Origin: Acridotheres tristis
Lineage: Eukaryota; Chordata; Aves; Passeriformes; Sturnidae
Reading direction: 5' to 3'
Length of the DNA stretch: 64,000 nt
NCBI GenBank assembly: GCA_037013685.1
Contig: CM072887.1
Coordinates: forward strand, 44,567,154 to 44,631,153
Of this stretch, positions 12,621 through 26,365 are shown piece by piece. How positions within the stretch are numbered: position 1 is the stretch's first letter; the number at the start of each line of letters is the position of its first letter. The position numbers and the translations under genes are program-made. The notes below the pieces were generated by a model. It saw only the letters and a program-made list of their open reading frames with translations. It was not told the DNA's origin and made no database searches.

Positions 12621-15600
12621 TTATATTACATTACATTATATTATATATTATTTTATAGTGTTTATGAGTTCCAAGTATATATTCATGCATTGTGTGCTTG
12701 TGCATATATCTATACACATGTGTATATATACTGTTATCATAAAAGGGTAAAATATTTCTGTCTGTTCTTCATCGTCCAGGGCCAGATTATTGTGATATCC
12801 ACAGTAATTTCCCAAGAGCCATTAAAAACAAAAAGGTATGTCTGCAAATCCCTCCAATTGCACATCATATATACATAATAATATAGTATTATAGATATTA
12901 TATATGCATATATGTGACAAATATATCTCTACATAAACATATTCTATAGATGTGTTCACATATATGTGTATATTAGTAGTGCGATGAGAACATTGTTGCC
13001 ACCGACTGCTATATTCTCTAACTTTTGTAAACCTTTTAGTTAATTACAGAATTTGCAGATTTAAGAAATTATAAAATTGATAGACTATATCTAAATTAGA
13101 GAATTTCTAGACATTTTGGAGCTTAATTTACATATGCTTCTTGTTACCTATGTTGAATTGGCATTGAATACTAGAATGAAATTTAATAAAAATAAAAATA
13201 TGTACACTCTTTGTAGCATAAATAATTAGTCAGTGAAACTGCTTGTCAGAAAATACTGTGGATAATTGCCTAATAGTATGAAAACAATACGATATTTGTC
13301 TAATATTGTACCTAATTGCATTAGCTAAGCTGGAAATGTAGAATGGATACCAATAGTCATGACACACAATAAAATATAAAATTACCCATTTAACAGAGTA
13401 GAAAGAAATACTCCCCACAGATATATGATTGCATGTTTATCAATTATGTATTTGGACAGGCATAGATTTTAAGGCCAGGAGGATTCATTCAAATTATGTC
13501 ATCTGATTAGATGATGATTACATGTTACAAATGAAATACTTATCTTGGGATCTATTTGTTTACATCTGTACATCCCTTAATTGTTTCCCAAAGCATTTCA
13601 GAGGCATACATTTTAATTTCTTTTTGATATGAGTCATCAATGTTTGAAAATATAGCACTTGCATTTTTATAGGCACATCATCTGCAGCTCAAGTGGCTTT
13701 TTTAAAAATAAGATAAATGTTTATATTTTGATTTATAAAAATAAAAGATCAGTGGTTACAAGATGTAATGAATAGTACAAAGATAACTTCAAGTTGATGT
13801 AAAATTAAAGTAACTTTTATGCAAAATTATTCATAATGGGTAGTACATGCTATAAAGAAATAGTTACTATAGTGGTATAAAATCGGAATTTATGAGTCAT
13901 ATATATATATTTGTGATTTATCATCTTCAAAGGAGTATATGGTTTGATAGCCTCATGCTATATAAAAATTAAAGATGTTCTTTAGCATTTGAGCTTAATC
14001 TCTGTCTGTTGGTTGATTTGAACCCCATTTTTCATATCCTTCTTTTACTAGCTTGGCTTCTTTTAATTTTCATTTTCCTGTTTATCCTTTTGTGTCTGCT
14101 CTATATCATATTGTATTATTTTATTTCCATATAATTGCTTTTACTTATTCATCTACTCCTTATTCTATGACTCAAGAATTATTTCACTGCCAAAATCTTT
14201 CTTTCCTATAATTTTTTAAGAGCACTCTTTGATCCTCTTGTTCTTGAACTTCACCCTGTGTCTCTTTCCTGAACCTTTTTCCCCATTTAGCCTTCTATGG
14301 GATCATTAGCTTTTTCTGTTGCCATTTCATAAGCTCAGCACTTTGTACGTTTTGAGTTCTGCATGTATAGTCAATGAATCAATAACTACTGGATTCTCAC
14401 ATGAAGAAAATTTAGTAATTTTCAAAAATTCAGAACAAGCAAAGCTTTCCTTTTCCCTTCTCTCTGCCTCTCTTCTCCAAAGACTGCAGATCTTCTAGTG
14501 CTGTTCTCCATATAATTTTTGAGAATCTCTTCTCCCCAGTCACTCTCCTCTTTCTAATCATACCAGTAGAGTGCTCTGATTTTTCCTAGTACATCATTAC
14601 CCCAGGTAATACTGTCACAGGAAAGATTTTAGTATTATTTTTATCTAGGACAGGGACTTTCCTGGTATTTGAAAGATGTGAGAAGTTGGATGTTTGGGCA
14701 TGACACCCTTTGGTGCAAAGACAAGAAGCAGCATGACATAAGATGGAGATGAAAGGCTCTGCCATGCTCTTGGATGTAGCAAATCATTGAATCACAACCA
14801 TCACAGACCAGTTGTAGCAAGGAGAGTCTGCATCAGACGCCCTTGATGAAAGATTATCAGACTCTATGGGTGGATAATGAACATCTGCTTTGATGCTTAG
14901 ATATGACCTCAGGCCAATTTGATATTCATTTTATATCACATCCACCTAAGAGAGGATATTCATCAGTCTCTTTCAGTACTTTTTTTCTCTACTGAGACTT
15001 CTTTTTCCTTATAATCTATCTCTTGTGATGCTTTATCAATTTCTTATTTTCTTTCCATCTACCTGCTTCAGGATATATTTTCATGTCTTCTGTGACATTC
15101 TATTGTAACCAGTGTCTAATTTACCTCTCTCTTTCTTACAGCACTGGTAATTGCTGAATTTGTTCCAGTATCGTGTAGTGTAAAAAAAGGTTTCTCTTCT
15201 AATAACCGAGGCATGATTCTGATCTTATGTTGCTTAAAACCAATTCAGCTGATAATCTGAAAGATATTCCTCTTGATTTATTTTAAGTGCAATGAGGTCA
15301 AGCCCTTTGAACACGGTATACCTGCAGTATTTCATTTTCTGTTTCATATGCTCTTAAAACATATTAAATGATGTGTTACAGACTCTGCTAACACTTATGA
15401 CATTTTACAATCAAAGACAAAGCTTGATAACTTATTCTTTTGGGCACAGTTTATTTGGGGGCTCGAGATTAATTTAAATTCCTCAACATCAGTGATCAAG
15501 AAACCAGTATTTATTTATGCATCACTTCAGATGTTGTCCAATATACAGATTTTGTTTTCATGGGAATATCTGTAGTTAATCTTCTGTTCTACTGTTTTTA

Positions 15601-18600
15601 CCTAAAGAGCAGCAATTATAACACTGAATACCTTGTATTTCAGTTTCCTCATCAGTTTCCTGATCCACCTTAAACTCAACAGTTTGGTTATCTTTACACT
15701 TCACCTGACATCGTATTTCACTCACAAACTTTAATTTTCTTCTGTGTCAAAGATTCTTCATTCATAAGGTATTAGCCATAGGGTTCAGGCTTTGAACTCT
15801 TTTATTTCTTAGGAAAGCTTGCTGGGCTTTATTGCCAGATTTTTCTTGAAAGTATTCCAATCTCTAGATCTATTTAATATTTTGTCCTTGTAACAGTCCA
15901 TTCTCGTCTTATGCAGAGTGAGTGTTCTCCCCCTGCTAGTGACAAAGAGATGTGTCTTTGCTGTAATAGCAGTCTCCTCAACTTAACTGCCTAATCAAAA
16001 GTTCTTTAATACATAAAGATGTCTTCTTTGGCAGCTACCTGGATTTCTTCAGCAAGCCTTAGATTTTTTATCACGGTGTAGATTAAAACCAAACTATATT
16101 AACATCTTTGCAATTAATTTCTTTTAATTGAGGTATTTTTCAAAAATAATCAGTTATTTGGGGCTGACTACAGGTTTGAGGTGGCTGATACCCAGATTCT
16201 TCGGCATATTAGAAAGTACTTTGCAAAAAGTTCTGCAAGAAAAGTTAATGACTTTCAGATAGCCCTTAATTCAAACAAGAGTACTCTATATGCATTATAT
16301 TTGAATGTCTATGGAACTACATTCAGAGATCTCCACTGGCTGTGAAAAAAATTCTGAATTTATATGCTGTAGCTGTAGACTTTATAGATTATATTATTAA
16401 GGAGTCCTTAGCAAAATAAGTTTCAATGTAATAGTTATGAAGATGTGATATTGTTACATACTCAATGCAGTGTTAGTGACAGTGTACTTCAAAGACAACT
16501 TTGGAATTAGAATTAATTCTTGTTTTCAAAAAAGTATTGTTCTATCCCATAGGTGGGGACAAAAAGAAAAGAAAAGGCATTGAGCAGTTTTAGGAAAAGG
16601 AAGTTCGGTATGGTAGTTTCTTACAGATCTATCTTGTCTAAAACTATTGAGTTAAACAGAAGTATGAGAATAAAAAGGAAAGCAATGCGAAACACACTAT
16701 GGTTAGTTTTGTTTGTTTTATTTTTCACAACACAGATTTGCCAGGGAGTTTGTGACTGATAAGATCCTTATCTAGTCTCCCAAAGGGCATATTCAGTGGA
16801 TGACTAGATTACACTGAGATGTAAAAGTTAAAAGTAGAACATTTAAAAAATATCAACTCTTATGCCTAAAGGTTTATATCCAAGTTTATTAGATTTAGAA
16901 GGAAATATACTGTGGGGGCATATGTTCATGCATCATTGGTTATGTCTTCCTATAAAGCTTTTAGTACTAACCTCTAGAAATGGAATATTAAACCAGATAA
17001 GCTGTGAGTTGGAAACTTTGAGGCAGTTTTCTCAATATATGGCCATACTGTAATTGCTGGCTGAGTTTAAATTTGCTGTACTACTTGATACAGTAACAAA
17101 ATTATCAGTGAATGCGTATGTGTTAGACAAATTACCTGCCTCTACTGGTCAGAAAGAATGATTTGTTTCATTTACAAGTAACTTGTTTTATGGGATGTCT
17201 TTTAGCTGAACAGTAAGAGATGCTCGTCATTCTGCTCACATCCTTGGCTGCACCGGAAGGAGAAAAACTTGTTTCTACTTACTAGGATGATTCAGTTTCT
17301 AACAGAAGTGTTTCCACATTACTCACTGATTATTCATGTTTCAATAACAATAGATGAATGAAATGGAGGTTTACAATATCAGGATGGAAAGTCAGAGTGC
17401 AAACAGATCCAAGCAATCTTCACCTACCTGTTAGGCAAAATATGTGACAATTCTATGACTTCTGCCTCAAACCGTGATTCTTCTGAAGATGATGTCTTGG
17501 AATCAGGTGTTCCTCCACAGAGTGAAAGGACTCAAGAAGTCTGAGTAATGGGCTGGAATATCATGTACTCAGATATAGGATTTATTTTCACCTGTATTTG
17601 CAAAGAGATACATTTGAGACTTTTAAACTTTTTATTTAGAGGACTTTGAACAGACATTGAAATAGAGTATACTGGGAAATAGACTAATAGCTTTTCCTCC
17701 AAAACACCCTATGTATATTCGATGTGTGTAATTAAACTGAGATTATGGTATATCCATCACATTGCAATGGAAGTCCCATGATGTTTCAACTTACAAAATA
17801 AAAGTAAGAGAAATTAAGCTTCAAGGGTACAAATTTTCTAGTTCATTGTCTGAACCAAAATGACATGTTACTTGCTATGTATTACACCAACCAAAAATAT
17901 TACCTGTCTATCCATCTAAATACCCAGGCTTTTTAAGTTTTGTTGGGGTATTTTTTTTCTTTAAAAAATAACACTTGCCCATGTATTGAGTCATTAAAAA
18001 ATTATTTATTTCTCTAAATTATTTGCCTCAGTGACAATTTTAGAGAGAAGGGTTTGTCATTAAACGGATTGGCAACATTTCAACCAATTCTTTGCTTTTC
18101 ATTTTTGGAAATGAGAGATTTTGGAAAAAGAAGGTTTGCTTATGTGTGAATATATAGTTGATGAGATTGAAGATGAACATAGTTATAATCCAGACATAAA
18201 TGACCCAATCTGCAGATAGGCTCAATAGCTTAGCTTTCCATTCTTTAAGATGGAAAAAAATCTAAGGTCTTAAAAACTTATTTGCTTTGAAGTTATCAAA
18301 GATAGAACATCATAAATCTAAAAAGCATAGGCTGGCTATGAATAAATTGAAATTAACATATAGAACATCACTGACCAAATGAGAGAGCTTAAAGTAGAAA
18401 AAATGCTATTGTTTTTAAATGAAGTTTGATATGTTTTGTCAGTGCTATATAAAATGGATCTTGGTAAAGGTTCAAGGGACATACTGTCCAGTACAGGGCT
18501 TTGGCCAGAAGTCTAGAACCAAGACAGAAGACCATGTTCAGCAAGAGAGATTGACACATTTTCTTCAACAGTCAGTATACAGAGACACTGCTTCAAATAT

Positions 18601-20652
18601 GTGAATGTGCAGGATAGCAGTTAATGTAATTTCTTTAACTCAGTGAGAAGGAGAAAAGGAAAGACTTTATAGGCAAGACCTTAAGTCTCAACTAGATTGG
18701 AGTGATCTTGATAAAATCCAGATGAGTCAAAAATTCCTTCTGGCCTTATGGTACTTTTCTTGCCATACCTGATATTGAAGATCATCACCTGAGGAGTCGT
18801 CTATTATGAATGCAAGACCAGTTAGCAACATAGAATAAAGTAAGACTTTCAAGTGTGGTACTCAGTAAGTTGGAAAAGATCCTAGTGATTACTTTTTCTA
18901 CCAGGAAAATGGAAGTTTTTTTTAATGACGAACCTTTCTTTTTTTCTTTCTTTTCTTTCTTTGGTCTCAAAGGAGGAAAAATCGCCTAGGCTTCTACCTC
19001 TCTGCATTAGTGTGCTACTTGATTCTGCAAATAAATGGAGAATACTAACTAATTGGATTACTAGGTACTTATACACCTTTCTCTGTCAAAGGCCTTCACT
19101 GGCATTGCACTTACGTGATCTGCACAAGTTGTCTGTGGCTATTAAACACTGTAGTTTCCTTAAAGTTAAAACATCTTGTTCAGTGAAGATTCTGTTGTCC
19201 GCCAGGCTTAAGTAATAGTGATGCAATCCAAGAGGTTTTCTAGCAGTGACACTAATTTCTTGCCTGATGCTAATCTGGATAACTTGCTTCCTTCTGCTAT
19301 TAAAGATCCAAGTGACAGACTATCACAGTTTAAGAGCTTCCCGTCCTTAACTTCTAAAGTGTCTTCTTTTATTTGTGTCCCAGTGCTGTCAACCTGCATA
19401 AAAGCTCTTTTTCTGAATAATGGATTTGGGATGGTTGGCCAGGAAGTAGCTGCACTTCTTGTTACTGAAATTCCTTTCTTTATTCAATCTTTTCCTTTCT
19501 GTTCCCACCTTAAAAAGAACATCTTTTTGCATATTCCCTCTGATTAAATAAATAATTCTTATGTTTGTGCTGAGAGAAATACGAAGGTGCGTATTTCCAT
19601 GTTGCATGGCAAATTCTTCTAGAAAAGCAACATAGAAATGCCCAGGAAAAACCATCACTAGTAAAAGAATATCAGTGACAAATGCACATGTCAGGTATCT
19701 TGGGCTTTCTTAAAAGCTTGCTGGAGGATAAGGCACATTTTAAAAAGCTAAATATTAAGGCAGCAGAGCAGTCAGGGTGTGAGAGAGGACACCAAAGCTC
19801 CGCAGTGACTTGAGTCTCCATGGGACCTTGGACAAATCATCTGTCACTCATGCAACACAACCCAGTAAGCAACCTCAGCCTCGTGTCTGCTCTGCCTCGA
19901 GGGTACAGCAAATCTGAATTTGAGGTGATGGAATGATTTGGGGTGACTTGCATGGCAAGTACTGTGTAATAGGTAACAGAAAGGAGAACAGATTTATTTT
20001 ATGTGAAATTGAGGCAGGGAGAATTATAACTAAATGAAATTGAAGTACTGTCTTGACCTTTTACTATTTCACAACAACTGGCTTAATCAACAACCTCTGA
20101 TATTTTACCTAAAAGTCAGACCTTTCTTTTTACCTTACAGTAGGAAATGACTGAAATGCAATTACAGTCATACTCTGTATATAACTCTGTTAATTTCCTC
20201 ATGACTGCCAAATGATTTTTGCAGTTCTGAAACGGCCTGTACTTACTTTCCCTTTAGCTCAACACGGCCTATGAATGTTTCCAACACTATGCTCTTATTT
20301 GTATTAAAGATTATTTCAAGTTTTATCAATTCTCTGAAACCCAGAGACAAAATCTCCTACACATATTTTTCCTGTACTCTAAGTTGCTGACTTTGCAGCG
20401 TCCATTGTAGATTGAATATGGTGGCAACAGCATGTGCCTAATTATTCCTCAGCTCAACTTTTGATTTGCAAAGACTTACAGAGTGACTCCTGTAAGAACA
20501 TCAGTTTTGGAGGGGCTAGACTCAAACTTGATTTAAACCAGATTTTCTCCAGCAACTGCAATTATTATTTACCTGGATTTGCTTCCAGTTCTCTTCTAGG
20601 TAAGCAGCACCAACCTTACTGGGTGTTGTGAATGCCCCTCATCTTCCAGAGG

Positions 20653-20728
20653 TTTTTGTTGTTGTTGTTTGGGGTTTTAAAATTTTTTGTTGTTGTTGTT
20701 TTGTTTTGTTTTTGTTTTGTTTTGTTTT
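20653..20728. repeat. (GTT)n / (TTTTG)n simple repeat
   Basis: Two GTT blocks flank a short GGGG/AAAATTTT interruption and run into TTTTG units. On the complementary strand this reads CAA/CAAAA. It could be the A-rich tail of a retroposed element in minus orientation, but no element body adjoining it is recognisable. Confidence 0.8.
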
Positions 20729-23179
20729 ATGTCACGTATTGGTCTATGTTTCTATGTATCTTAGGTTTCTCTGGTATAAGTTGGCATCCTAGGACTTTCA
20801 GTCTGATGACTGGCTCCTTATCTGTCACCTTTGGTGAACAGGAGCCAGCTGCCCCTGCCTTCCCAAAACTAGCTCTGCTTATCAGAAACGAGAAATGTCT
20901 CAAAACTATTCCAGTCCTTTGTGAGTTACACTCTAAGCTCAAAGGCAAGAAAATACCATATGACATGGAATTTTTAAGTCTTTCCTCCTAACGGTTTAAA
21001 CTGTATAACAGAAAGTAAGTCTATCCTGCATATGTTCTTCAGCAAATCTATGGTACAGCTAAGACCTAGGTTTTGGGACTAGCGGCTTCATTAACTTATT
21101 CTTTGAGTTCTTAACAACAGATGGAAGGAATTGCAAGTAAGAGTTCTGCCTTATCAAAGTTCACTATATATTCAAAGCATATAGTATTACTTTTTAATTT
21201 GCTGGAATTAATGGCAAGTATATTGAGAGCTACTCTAAATGACCACATCTGATACAGATTATTCTCTCCTTTTAAGGACAGCACTAAAAAAAACTTTTTG
21301 ACACCATCCTAAATTTGGTTTTATCAGGCATCTTGTTTTATTTGAAGTTATTCAAATTCTGGTCATGAAGCCTTTAAATGCCAATATGCAATATTTATCT
21401 GAGCATCCAGCAGTATTTATGTCATATTTCTGGTAATGCATTTAGCAAGCCATGAAAATGTTCCATGAAGAGCTCCTAGAGTCAGAACTTCAAAATAAAA
21501 AGATAATGTTTAATTAGCTATATGGATATCCAGAATATTTCCTGAAAGTTACAAATTCTTCATTCTTGCCACCCATAATATAGATTAATTAGATAAAATT
21601 TAATTAATTTATCCTCAGATTGCAACAGACAGAGATTTGCCACTGAGCTATCTGAATATATTCAAGAAAAGACCCTTAATTCTGTATATATTAAAACTGT
21701 GGTATAGTTCTTATAATTGACTCAGAGTGCCTTCCTAAGTGGCACCTGATTAACAGTAGAGGTGACACTGTAATGATATTCACAGTTGTATAATACGATT
21801 CTCTGAACAAGAATTGTTTTTAATATTTACAGGAAAGTAGCAATGTATATTCCATTCCAAGAAGACCCTCTAAGTTTAGTCCAGAAAAAGAGAACTTCTA
21901 AAAAGGTGTTTTAAACTTCCATTTATGATGCTTAAATGTTTTTTTTTTTCTAGCACATATTTATACATACTGCTTATATCAATGATTTTGGCTATAATAT
22001 TAAAATTTTATCATCGAGGTGAAGAATTTATTACAGATCCATTAAGAAAAAGAACTGAAAATGATGATTTTATGACATGACTTTCCTTGACTGTCACTAA
22101 TATTCATTCAACAGGTACAAGAGCATATTATGTATGTGCTCATAAAGCATTTTTGATATCTATAAGTTGTGACATTTCCAAGAAGGCAGAATAATTTTGT
22201 CTCACATATTCAGCATTTAGGATGCTATAGGGAGCAAGTTAAAGACATAAGATATAGGCAAACAAAGAAGCAGAAGCAGAAACAGCAATTATTATATAGG
22301 AAGAATACGAGTGTAATAGGATATCAGCCTGGCTAAACAATGGGTTCTTCTTGGACCTCGAGACTTAAGTGGGAAGTTTACAGATAGCAGAAACTAGGTC
22401 ATATCCAAGGGGAAGATGACAGAGTAATAACACAAAGGAACAAAATCAGGAGGTGCAAGGCACAAAAAAGACTAAGCTAGTAAAGGACATAAAAAGTAAC
22501 GAGAGCGGTAATGTAAGTGATAAGGGAAAATGATGTGGGAAATGTATGTTGTAATATATGCTGTAGGAAAATGTCATGCTACAGTTAAACAAAGATGGAC
22601 ATTCATTTATAAGTGGCATAAAGAATGTGAACAGGTAGATGACATTCTTTGCCTCAATGCTTGCAAAGAACGAATGTGATCTGCAATCAGGTGACTCACC
22701 CAAGATCTGTTTTATCCCAAAAAGATACTATTTTAACCTGGAATAAGGAAAGGATTTAGTGAACACCTATGAAAGCCAGAGATTTTAAAATTATTTGATA
22801 CAATAAATCTTATCCTATATAATTTAAAGCAGTGACCTAAGCAATATATTGTAGTGATTACTCTAAGGAGTTACTGGAATATGGTGAGAAACTGGATGAC
22901 TAATGAGAAAAAAACTAAGACTTCCCTGGAGCAGAGTATGGTTTGTCAAAACTGAGTAATAAATTTACCACTGAACTCTAATTTTTCAGGAAAATTCGAG
23001 GACCAAAGAAGTGCCAAAAAGAAAAAAAGATGATCAACAGACAACAAAGATTTATTGAGAACAAATCATATATCAAAGAAATCTGCTTTCTTCCTATAAT
23101 AGAGAAATAAGACTCATGAGAAGGGAAGAACCAACAGAAATTTGTTACTTACTTGTTAATACGATGTTATTTCTTGTAA

Positions 23180-24035
23180 ACAACCTGGGGACAGGTGTTC
23201 TACATAAAACTCTCAGAAGTTGCCTAGAAAACTTGTAACTGAGATCACTGTCAAATGGAAAAACATATGTATTGAACTTCTACAAGTGCTTACCAACCTA
23301 GTACTGGCTGTTGCAGTTAAACAAAATGAAACTTCAAGAGAACAGGTTAATGGACTAGAGTTGAACTGGATCTTGATAACTTTGAGAAAAGGCCTGCAAA
23401 AATAAGATTAAATTCAGTAAAGGCAAATAGAAATTTTTCTATTTTGGTATGAGCACAACATAGCATAACTACAAGATATAAAATTGTCTCAGTTGGTAGC
23501 AGTGCTACAGAAAAACTCCTTCTTGTAAAATGGATTACAACATGACTATGACTCAAACATTGACATTTTTGGAAAGGGCATATAAACAGATAAAAACGTA
23601 TAAACAGCAGTGTAGCTGTATCTTAAGGTCATTGCTCAATTTTTGGACATTCATGAAACATATTGATCAGTTGGGCACAATTCAGTGAATGATCAAAGGT
23701 TTAGAAATATCATAACCAAGAAAAAAAAATGAAATGGTTATTTTAAAATCTAGGGGAGAAAAGGTTGTAGAGAAGACAGTAGCCTTTAAAAACATAAAAG
23801 ACTGCTGCAGAGAGGAAAGGAAGAATTTGCATTTTATTATGCACAGAACAAGAAATAGTGCTCCTAAATGACAGCAAAAAAGATTCAGTTTAGAAGTCAG
23901 GAAAACCTTTTTAACAGTAAAGGTAGTAATGCACTAGAACAAATTGCTCTGAAAGCTGTAGAAATCATTTGAAGTGTTCGAGAATAGGTTAAAAAAGCAC
24001 CAGTAAAGATCATTTAGATGGTCTGGACATAAAGG
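23180..24035 (+). mobile_element. Ancient, decayed CR1/L3-like LINE fragment
   Basis: A long degraded stretch keeps the order of landmarks of an old CR1-clade element: an ORF2-end or 3'UTR-like segment with 'CTGGATCTTGATAACTTTGA' and 'GAAAAGGCCTGCAAAAATAA' near 23.37-23.41 kb, 'GTAGCAGTGCTACAGAAAA' near 23.50 kb, 'TGATCAAAGGTTTAGAAATA' near 23.69 kb, an attenuated 'AGACTGCTGCAGAGAGGAA' near 23.80 kb, then 'CAGTTTAGAAGTCAGGAAAA' and 'GCACTAGAACAAATTGCTCT' near 23.89-23.95 kb. All frames are broken. It is far more diverged than the other CR1 pieces. Its left limit is uncertain and may lie further upstream, towards 22.5 kb. Confidence 0.65.
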
Positions 24036-25989
24036 GAAGGGAAAGGATGAAGCACTGTTTTTTCCAGATCTATTTTTTAACATTTCTGTGGACCTGCTAG
24101 AAAATTTTGGCTGTGGACAACAATTATACAAGGTTTTGTCAAGTACAACTAAATCCTGTAAAGAATGTGTAATGCAAACAGCAGGGACAAAAAGGGTAAA
24201 TGCTTGCCAAGCTCAGCAGAGCTCAAGTTAAACGCTGGGCTGTGGATGAGGTTATCAAGAAATGTGTTACAGAGAATGCTCCTGATTCTGAGAAGGAAGT
24301 TTTCACCTCCTACCTGGGAAACTGGGAGAGCTACCTATAGATCTTACTATTCTCCTTTTTTCCTTCTACAGTATTTGAAGACTTGAATTTACAGTATTTG
24401 TATTGAAATTCCTCCCTGTCATTGAGGTCAGTATCTATAGTGATAGATATCTCTGGTGATCTAAGCTGCTTTATAAGGCATATTCTAGAAGTTAATCTGC
24501 AAAATAATAAATTTCTGTGACTTCTTCCAGAGAAATTGTTTGATAAACTATAGCTAAAGAACATGATTAATGAGTCCATACTGAAAACTTGCTGATAAGG
24601 ATATATTCCTGCTGTTCATGATGTGCAGCTGATTCTGTATTACTTGCTTGTACTACGAATTACAATGAGATCCTCTGAAAGACCATCTCCATAGTCATTC
24701 CAAGTAACTATTTTACAATATTTTCAAGGTTATAATTTTAGATTTTATAGGAAACATAATGGCGATGGGTAAGACCAAGAATCAGAAGGTAGTTTGAATC
24801 ACCCTTTTCTCCTTCTCACAGGACACAACAGGTTAATGCTTGTTTCCTTTTTTCCTCATGCCAGGAGTTGAAGAAAATCCACTGCTGACAGAACCTCAGT
24901 GTATGTACAGCTTTGGTATTCCATCCCTCCTGCCTAATATACTATTAGTACTTTAATAATACAGCAAATCCAATTACTAGACTCACGAGAATACCAACAA
25001 TATCTCCATTTGCCTTCCTCACAATCCAAGCTCTATCTTCATACGTCAGCACAGCAATCTCCCCCATATTTCTTCAGCTTCCTAAAACTTACTATTGACT
25101 TGAATCTTTCTACTTTCTACTTTTAGTTTGAACAGTGATGTAATATACATAATTTCAGTCCTCTGTAAAAAAAATTGTAGTCATACTCCTGGTCTTTGTT
25201 TTTTGATACTTCCTACTTATAGAATTATGTCACCTGCTGTGCATGTTTTTTCAAGGCAGTTCATTGGGAAGTTTTACATGCTAGTTTATATAACTTTCAT
25301 GTACTTTCTCGTAGCACAGCATACCATCACAGAAATTCCTGATTTCTGAGAAAAAATTATGTGCTTTTGCATGAACAAAGAAATAAGTTCTGGAAAGCTT
25401 GTTCTTAGGATGACATATTATTCATTTATCAAAAATATGTCCAAGAAAATTATGTGTGAACTCTGAAAATATGATCAGGTTTGACATGAATAATGGTTAT
25501 TTATTTTTGCTTTTGCAAGCTCTTCAGCAAAAAATTACAGATGTTATACAAGACCAGTACATGAGCAATACTTGAAAATCTGATGATGTAGTAGAGCTAC
25601 ACTCTTGAATAGAAACCAAAATACATGTCATTTAAAATACAACTTAGAGGTAGCCTGCAAATATCTCGTAAGTGAAAGAGAGATCGAGACAACAATTAAA
25701 CTAGAAGTAGTGCAAATATAAAAGGCAAAAAAATTTTCTGAGTTTACCAACAATTACCTATAGTCTGAGGCTAAATGATGGCACAGAAAACCTACACGAA
25801 CCAGTGCCCAGGTGTCCATTAATTTACTACAGGCTGCCTGGAAGCTGTTGACATAAATGCTGTCAGAAATAGAATTTCAGCAAATCAGCATTCTACTGAT
25901 CTGTAGAATCCAGTCTCTCATCTCTCACAGAGTTCAGAGGTGATTGCATTCAGTGACCTCACTGACTCTAATTACCAAGGGAAAGCAAA

Positions 25990-26028
<39 letters not shown>

Positions 26029-26271
26029 ATCCTTTCTATCTTTTTTCCCCCAACTCTATGTAAAATCCAAACATACTTTTGGACAGTGGGGGATGATAAA
26101 CATTAGAAGTTCCTATTTATATCTTTGTCTTGGAGTGCTCACAGAACTCAAAGGAAACCAGTTAGCATTGAGAATACAACACTGTGCCTAAAAGTAAATG
26201 CTCTCTTAAATAAAATACTGAACATAAAATTAATTCAAAGGCATATTCAAATGTTAATATTACTGAACTAT
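24036..26271. other. AT-rich non-coding DNA, no gene seen
   Basis: Short open frames only (at most about 82 codons) with no domain. The one structured element is the AAAT microsatellite at 25987-26030. Confidence 0.5.
25987..26030. repeat. (AAAT)11 microsatellite
   Basis: Eleven perfect AAAT units, 44 bases. Its position about 240 bases before a minus-oriented CR1 piece is probably coincidental. Confidence 0.95.
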
Positions 26272-26365
26272 ATATAAATTTTTTATGTTGGAAAAGACTC
26301 CTAAAATCTTTGAGTTCAACCATTAACCTATCATTGCCATGATCACCACTAAACCATGACGGTAA
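26272..26365 (-). mobile_element. CR1 LINE 3' fragment, minus orientation
   Basis: The plus strand reads 'TTATGTTGGAAAAGACTCCT', 'TTTGAGTTCAACCATTAACC' and 'CACCACTAAACCATGACGG', the reverse complement of a CR1 3' end of the subtype with the 'TCCAACCATTAACC' wording. Only about 95 bases remain, so it is a heavily 5'-truncated insertion without coding content. Confidence 0.85.

Larger units (their letters stand above)
11286..23179. other. AT-rich non-coding DNA, no gene seen
   Basis: This is the longest featureless stretch. Open frames are short and AT-type in composition. The window between about 14.0 and 14.6 kb is pyrimidine-rich on the plus strand (many CTTTTC/TCTCC words) but has no consistent frame. 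Apart from the TTATG and GTT/TTTTG repeats listed separately, nothing can be assigned. Degenerate old retroelement pieces may be present that I cannot recognise by eye. Confidence 0.5.

Noticed and set aside
12553..12878. Two overlapping frames encoding MLCYV repeats
   Set aside because: They are direct translations of the TTATG microsatellite and its flank.
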